Position numbers and translations under genes: made by a program. This document shows, piece by piece, positions 60,238 to 64,000 of a stretch of DNA of 64,000 nt. Location: positions 1 to 64,000 of the forward strand of contig NZ_LRVM01000012.1 in NCBI RefSeq assembly GCF_001571775.1, written 5' to 3'. Under the pieces are notes generated by a model. The model did not search any database. It saw only the letters and a list, made by a program, of their open reading frames with translations, and was not told the origin of the DNA. This stretch comes from Anaerotignum neopropionicum (lineage in GTDB: Bacteria > Bacillota > Clostridia > Lachnospirales > Anaerotignaceae). Numbering within the stretch: the first letter of the stretch is position 1; each line of letters begins with the position of its first letter.

Positions 60238-60266
60238 TTGAAATTGATTAAAAATTCATGTAAAAT
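60238..60266 (+). promoter_or_regulatory. Promoter of the SNF-family transporter gene
   Basis: TTGAAA (60238-60243), a 17-bp spacer and TAAAAT (60261-60266) form a good vegetative promoter. The start codon lies 225 bp further, implying a long leader. Confidence 0.7.
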
Positions 60267-60274
60267 ATAAGCGA

Positions 60275-60490
60275 TCCATCAATCATCTGGAGTTATGGAA
60301 ATTGTATGAAATGTGTTTCCCGTCACGAAGTTGTGGCAAAACAACAGTAATGCAGTTTAACATGGAGGGAGGGACTTAGGATGTAGCATTCAATCGTCAC
60401 ACGAAACTTGTTCGTTCGTGGCGGAATCGTTGCTGGATGGACGCGGCATTTTGTTTATACGAAATCATTCATTTTGTTAGGAGGAATTAT
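60275..60490 (+). promoter_or_regulatory. Long leader of the SNF transporter gene, possible structured RNA
   Basis: The ~215-nt leader is less AT-rich than its surroundings. It contains CACGAA-ACTTGTTCG-TTCGTG, a six-bp hairpin, and GGAGGGAGGGA. I do not match it to a known riboswitch class. Its length and composition suggest a regulatory element. Confidence 0.4.
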
Positions 60491-61879
60491 ATGTCAACAA
60501 CAATAGAAAACCGTGGTCAATTTGGATCCAAATTAGGATTTATCCTTTCTGCGGCTGGATCTGCAGTAGGTCTCGGTAACATCTGGAAGTTCCCCGGTAA
60601 AGCATACAATAACGGCGGCGGTTCTTTCTTGGTAATCTACATACTTATGGTAGCTATAATCGGTACAACTGTAATGCTTGCAGAATTCGTACTTGGTCGT
60701 AAAACACAAAAGAACGCAATTGGCGCTCTGCGGGAGTTGAACGAAAAATATTCCTGGGTTGGCGGTCTGGGGGTTTTAACAGGTTTTATTATTCTTTGCT
60801 ATTACTGCCAAGTTGGCGGCTGGACGATCAAGTATATTATTGCTTATCTCACAGAATCCGCAACTGTATATGCAGACCCTACTGCTTACTTCTTGAATAT
60901 GCTGGGTGTAAACGGATTCCCTCTTCAAGGCGCAATCATTTTCCCTCTTATATTCCTTGCTTTAACATCCTTCATTATTAGTCGTGGTGTTGCGGATGGT
61001 ATTGAAAAACTCAGCAAATTCCTTATGCCTTTGCTGTTTATTTTGCTGATTGGTTTGATGATTCGTGCTTGTACATTGCCCGGCGCTGGCGAAGGCGTTG
61101 CGTATATGCTGCACTTTGATCCATCCAAAATTAACGGAAATTCCTTCCTTGTAGCTCTTGGTCAGGCATTCTTCTCTCTTTCTTTAGGTATGGGCGTTAT
61201 GATCACTTATGCTTCTTACCTGAGCAAAGAAGACAACCTGATAAGCAATACCGGTGTTGTTTGTGTATTGGATACTTGCGTTGCTTTATTTGCCGGCTTC
61301 ATGATTATCCCTGCTGTATGTGCAACAGGTATTGACCCTGGTATGGGTGGCGGTTTTGCTTTCGCTACTTTGGCAGGTGTATTTATGTCAATTCCCGGTG
61401 GTACTATATTCGGCTTGTTGTTCTATTCATTGTTATTCTTTGCGGCGATTACTTCCTCTATTTCCATTTTGGAAGGCACCGTGGCATTTCTGGTTGAAGA
61501 AAAAGGTATGGAACGTAAGAAAACCGTTGTTTATGTTTCCATGGTTTTGTTTGTCATCGGTGTATTCTACACATTATCTCAGGCATACATGAACATCAAG
61601 GGTATCTGGTGGTCATTGGATGGTGTTCAGTTCCCTATTTTAGGCGACTTCATGGAATACCTGACCGACCGTCTATTGCTGCCTTTTGGCGCATTCTTCA
61701 CAACTGTTTTTGTTGGTTGGATTTGGGGTACAGACAATGCAATTAAAGAGGCGACCTCTGATGGAAAATACAAATTCAGTTTGGCACCTGCTTGGGCTTT
61801 CCTTGTAAAATTCGCAGCTCCCATTGCTATTTTGTGCATCATCATAGCAGGTTTGTTCTTGGGTATGTCTATTGCATAA
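60491..61879 (+). CDS. Sodium-dependent SNF-family amino acid transporter
   Basis: The 462-residue protein has eleven or twelve membrane helices and the SNF signature RGQFGSKLGFILSAAGSAVG with LGNIWKFPGKAYNNGGGSFL. It uses a sodium gradient to import amino acids; the substrate cannot be told. The ATG at 60491 has AGGAGG upstream. An upstream in-frame ATG at 60437 lacks a ribosome site. Confidence 0.95.
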   Translation: MSTTIENRGQFGSKLGFILSAAGSAVGLGNIWKFPGKAYNNGGGSFLVIYILMVAIIGTTVMLAEFVLGRKTQKNAIGALRELNEKYSWVGGLGVLTGFIILCYYCQVGGWTIKYIIAYLTESATVYADPTAYFLNMLGVNGFPLQGAIIFPLIFLALTSFIISRGVADGIEKLSKFLMPLLFILLIGLMIRACTLPGAGEGVAYMLHFDPSKINGNSFLVALGQAFFSLSLGMGVMITYASYLSKEDNLISNTGVVCVLDTCVALFAGFMIIPAVCATGIDPGMGGGFAFATLAGVFMSIPGGTIFGLLFYSLLFFAAITSSISILEGTVAFLVEEKGMERKKTVVYVSMVLFVIGVFYTLSQAYMNIKGIWWSLDGVQFPILGDFMEYLTDRLLLPFGAFFTTVFVGWIWGTDNAIKEATSDGKYKFSLAPAWAFLVKFAAPIAILCIIIAGLFLGMSIA

Positions 61880-61905
61880 TATCATTTGATTTGCAATAGT
61901 TTTAG

Positions 61906-61944
61906 AAAAAAAGCGATAATCATAAAAATGATTATCGCTTTTTT
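61906..61944 (+). terminator. Terminator of the SNF transporter gene
   Basis: AAAAAAGCGATAATCAT, AAAA, then ATGATTATCGCTTTTTT form a perfect 17-bp stem with T run. Confidence 0.93.
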
Positions 61945-62154
61945 GTTTCTTGTATGAAATCCTTCTCCTCACCAACATGAACCCCGGAATACAAAATCAT
62001 CTTTTTTCAAAGAAAGCATACCATTTCTCAAATCTACAGCTTTATAGCTGTTTTCCACAAGTGTTGATATTCCCTGTTAGCTATAAAACAAAGCCTGTTT
62101 TGGCTGTTTTGAATGCTTTTCAATATAGCCTATTCTGAAGTTTTAAAATCTATC

Positions 62155-62195
62155 TACAAAAAAAGCGACAACAAGCACCTCCCGCTGTCATCGCC
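62155..62195 (-). terminator. Terminator of mgtE
   Basis: On the minus strand GCGATGACAGC and GCTTGTTGTCGC pair imperfectly and are followed by a run of seven T residues. It lies 40 bp after the mgtE stop codon. Confidence 0.7.
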
Positions 62196-62235
62196 TCTCT
62201 AAAAGCTGTAATTTCAATTAGATATTGAAAACCTT

Positions 62236-63588
62236 CTATAATACAAAAATTGCCGCAAGCGTAAAATAAATAATCAAAGCAATTACATCGACAACCGTAG
62301 TAATCAGCGGCCCAGCCATCATTGCAGGGTCTAGTTTAAAGGCCTTTGCTAAAATTGGCAAGAAACAGCCAATTGTCTTAGCCAAAACAACAACCAGCGC
62401 CATACTAACGGATACCGAAAGATTTACCCAAAATCCAGCGTCACTGTTCACTAGTGTCATCTTAAGCATATTCATAAGGCCTAAAGCTAAGCCGCAAATA
62501 ACCCCCACGCGAATTTCTTTCCACACAACCTTAAGCACATCTTTTAATTGAATTTCACCTAATGCCATACCACGAATAATCATGGTAGATGCTTGAGAAC
62601 CGGCATTACCGCCTGTATCTGTTATAATTGGTATAAATCCAGAAAGAATTACTACTGTTTCAATAAGGCTAGAATACCGAACAATAACCATGCTGCTTAA
62701 AGTACCCGAAACCATCAATAAAGACAACCATACAATTCTATTTTTTGCAAGTATCATAACAGGGGTCTTTAAATATTCCTCATCTGAAGGAATTAACGCC
62801 GCCATCTTTTCCATATCTTCCGTTGTTTCCTGTTCGATAACATCTACGATGTCATCAACAGTAATAATACCAACCAAACGCCCTTCTGTGTCCGTAACCG
62901 GCAAAGCCATCCAGTTGTATTTTTTAAAGATATTCGCAACCTCTTCCTGGTCATCCGTGGTTAATACAGAAACAATATCCTCCTGCATCAGTTCTTCTAT
63001 GGTTTCATCATCCGACGCACAAATCAAAGTTCTTAATGGCACAACCCCAATCAGCTTTCTTTGATCATCAATCACATAGCAGGTATAAATCGTTTCTTTA
63101 TCCGTTCCCGTCTGCTTAATTTGCTTCATTGCAGTGGCAACCGTCATACTACTGCGCAGCTTTACAAACTCAATGGTCATCAAGCTTCCCGCAGAATTTT
63201 CAGGATAATTCAAAAAACGATTAATCAGTTTCCTTGTTTCTGCGTCCGTATTGCGTAGAACCTTCTTTACTAGATTTGCCGGAGCCTCCTCCAAGAAATC
63301 CACTGTATCATCCAAAAACATCTCATCCACAATATTGCGAACCTCTCGATCCGTAATAGAATGAACAATATGCTCCTGGGTATCGCTATCCATATAGGAA
63401 AAGACGTCTGCCGCCATATCCTTTGTAAGCAAACGAAAAACAAACAACTGCTTTTCGGCGGTCAATTCTTCAAAATATTCCGCCACATTAACAGGCTGTT
63501 CCGAGTTTAACTCATCTTTTAAACGAGCATACTCTCCTGATTCCATTAACTTATTTAAAACATTAAATAATTTCTGCATTTCCTCCAT
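62236..63588 (-). CDS. mgtE: Magnesium transporter MgtE
   Basis: The 450-residue protein has the MgtE N domain (about 1-130), two CBS domains (about 130-255, with VVPLRTLICASDDETIEELM and GIITVDDIVDVIEQETTEDM), and a five-helix channel domain with GGNAGSQASTMIIRGMALGE and a conserved acidic site. Magnesium binding to the N and CBS domains closes the pore. The ATG at 63588 has GGGGTGAAGG upstream. A leader ORF and inverted repeat lie in front of it. Confidence 0.94.
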   Translation of the reverse strand: MEEMQKLFNVLNKLMESGEYARLKDELNSEQPVNVAEYFEELTAEKQLFVFRLLTKDMAADVFSYMDSDTQEHIVHSITDREVRNIVDEMFLDDTVDFLEEAPANLVKKVLRNTDAETRKLINRFLNYPENSAGSLMTIEFVKLRSSMTVATAMKQIKQTGTDKETIYTCYVIDDQRKLIGVVPLRTLICASDDETIEELMQEDIVSVLTTDDQEEVANIFKKYNWMALPVTDTEGRLVGIITVDDIVDVIEQETTEDMEKMAALIPSDEEYLKTPVMILAKNRIVWLSLLMVSGTLSSMVIVRYSSLIETVVILSGFIPIITDTGGNAGSQASTMIIRGMALGEIQLKDVLKVVWKEIRVGVICGLALGLMNMLKMTLVNSDAGFWVNLSVSVSMALVVVLAKTIGCFLPILAKAFKLDPAMMAGPLITTVVDVIALIIYFTLAAIFVL

Positions 63589-63638
63589 TGCCTTCACCCC
63601 GTTCCAATAAAAAAACACGACTTATTTTCTTCAAATTC

Positions 63639-63714
63639 GCCGTGTGTTATCCAAAAAAGGGCACAAAAACCGAAGGGTCTAACTCAGAAAATGAAGCAAA
63701 CCCAAACACACGGC
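63639..63714 (-). promoter_or_regulatory. Long inverted repeat in the mgtE leader
   Basis: GCCGTGTGTT (63639-63648) and AACACACGGC (63705-63714) are a perfect 10-bp inverted repeat with a 56-base loop. One arm lies inside the leader ORF, the other between it and mgtE. Ribosome occupancy of the leader ORF would control whether this stem forms. Confidence 0.65.
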
Positions 63715-63780
63715 AATATTCAACTGATACGTTCGATAACTCTCAGGTTCTAAAGGTATACCATCGCTTTTGCCATCCAT
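63679..63780 (-). CDS. Leader ORF of mgtE (33 residues)
   Basis: The minus strand encodes MDGKSDGIPLEPESYRTYQL, then NIAVCLGLLHFLS. AGAGGTG lies six bases before the ATG. It begins with an acidic, proline-containing segment and ends with a hydrophobic one. It is too short for routine callers. Its place between the promoter and mgtE, and the overlap with an inverted repeat, suggest a regulatory leader peptide; it may also be a small membrane protein. Confidence 0.6.
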   Translation of the reverse strand: MDGKSDGIPLEPESYRTYQLNIAVCLGLLHFLS

Positions 63781-63823
63781 TTGAATCACCTCTGCTTTTA
63801 TAATTATTTTTATACATAATAAT

Positions 63824-63852
63824 AGTATATTCCTGAAAAATTTTAACGTCAA
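63824..63852 (-). promoter_or_regulatory. Promoter of the mgtE transcript
   Basis: The minus strand carries TTGACG (63852-63847), a 17-bp spacer and TATACT (63829-63824), a near-consensus promoter. The transcript would include the leader ORF and reach mgtE after a ~230-nt leader. Confidence 0.8.
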
Positions 63853-64000
63853 CACCCTTTGTGCAAAATTTTCAAAAACTTTTTTCTTTTTCAATGAAAA
63901 AATGTTAACTGCAGTAAAAAAACACAAATTTTTTTGCAACAAGAAAGTTTACTCAATATTTTTTCAAAAAATTTCCAAATTTTGTATACTGTCCCAACCA

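Noticed and set aside
60275-60490. Glycine riboswitch before the SNF transporter
   Set aside because: The characteristic conserved core of the glycine riboswitch could not be found.
63600-63860. M-box magnesium riboswitch before mgtE
   Set aside because: The conserved M-box segments are not visible; instead there is a leader ORF and a long inverted repeat.
1-64000. tRNA, rRNA or CRISPR arrays
   Set aside because: No cloverleaf, rRNA segment or regularly spaced repeats were recognised; the only dispersed repeat is the MITE-like family.

Overview
The window is AT-rich Gram-positive DNA from an anaerobic, endospore-forming member of the Clostridia. Evidence for this is the spo0A gene, the cotJ spore-coat operon, a 2[4Fe-4S] ferredoxin, an acyl-CoA dehydrogenase with EtfBA, clear Shine-Dalgarno sites and frequent TTG starts. 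A Lachnospirales/Anaerotignum-like host is my inference from gene content, not something proved here.

Layout. 1-2.2 kb: acyl-CoA dehydrogenase, etfB and the start of etfA (minus strand). 2.2-4.5 kb: a long AT-rich gap, a zinc-ribbon membrane protein, and bioY under a textbook BirA operator. 4.7-10.3 kb: cotJA-cotJB-cotJC, with cotJC split by a 4,436-bp element that ends in its own large serine recombinase. 10.4-13.2 kb: lysC, thrB and an ACT-domain regulator. 13.6-25.8 kb: housekeeping and uncharacterised genes (aminotransferase, radical SAM protein, DUF4364, trmB, CYTH protein, DJ-1 protein, RpiR regulator, small export protein, rsmA). 26.3 kb: spo0A. 27.7-31.2 kb: rpmG-secE-nusG-rplK-rplA-rplJ-rplL with an L10 leader. 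31.3-39 kb: TSCPD protein, ferredoxin, gdhA, mreB, S41 peptidase, ftsEX. 39.3-52.2 kb: CdaR-type regulator, YitT protein and a cell-surface polysaccharide cluster containing two unusual fusions (MurJ + O-antigen ligase; GT4 + CsaB pyruvyl transferase). 52.6-64 kb: LolA-like lipoprotein, MazF toxin, udk, two LytR-CpsA-Psr proteins, an LtaS-like enzyme, an SNF-family transporter and mgtE with a leader ORF.

Main discovery. The cotJC reading frame stops after 30 native codons and resumes in frame 4.4 kb later. Both junctions share GGGGG. The element's two ends carry 16-bp inverted arms (15 of 16 bases match) that would join into a 40-bp near-palindromic attP centred on GG. Excision would restore an uninterrupted 199-residue CotJC with a seamless Gly-Gly-Pro-Asp-Gly junction. 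This is the architecture of sigK-skin and spsM-SPbeta: a sporulation gene rebuilt by a site-specific recombinase, presumably in the terminal mother cell. The element has no phage structural genes. Its cargo is an isochorismatase-family hydrolase, a cold-shock protein and several very small proteins, including a divergent 64-residue protein that could be a directionality factor.

Other points: an internal ribosome site inside lysC that should give a separate beta subunit; a BirA operator overlapping the bioY promoter; a ~160-bp MITE-like repeat in three copies; a leader ORF and long inverted repeat before mgtE; a MazF gene without a visible antitoxin; and an rpl cluster not followed by rpoB.
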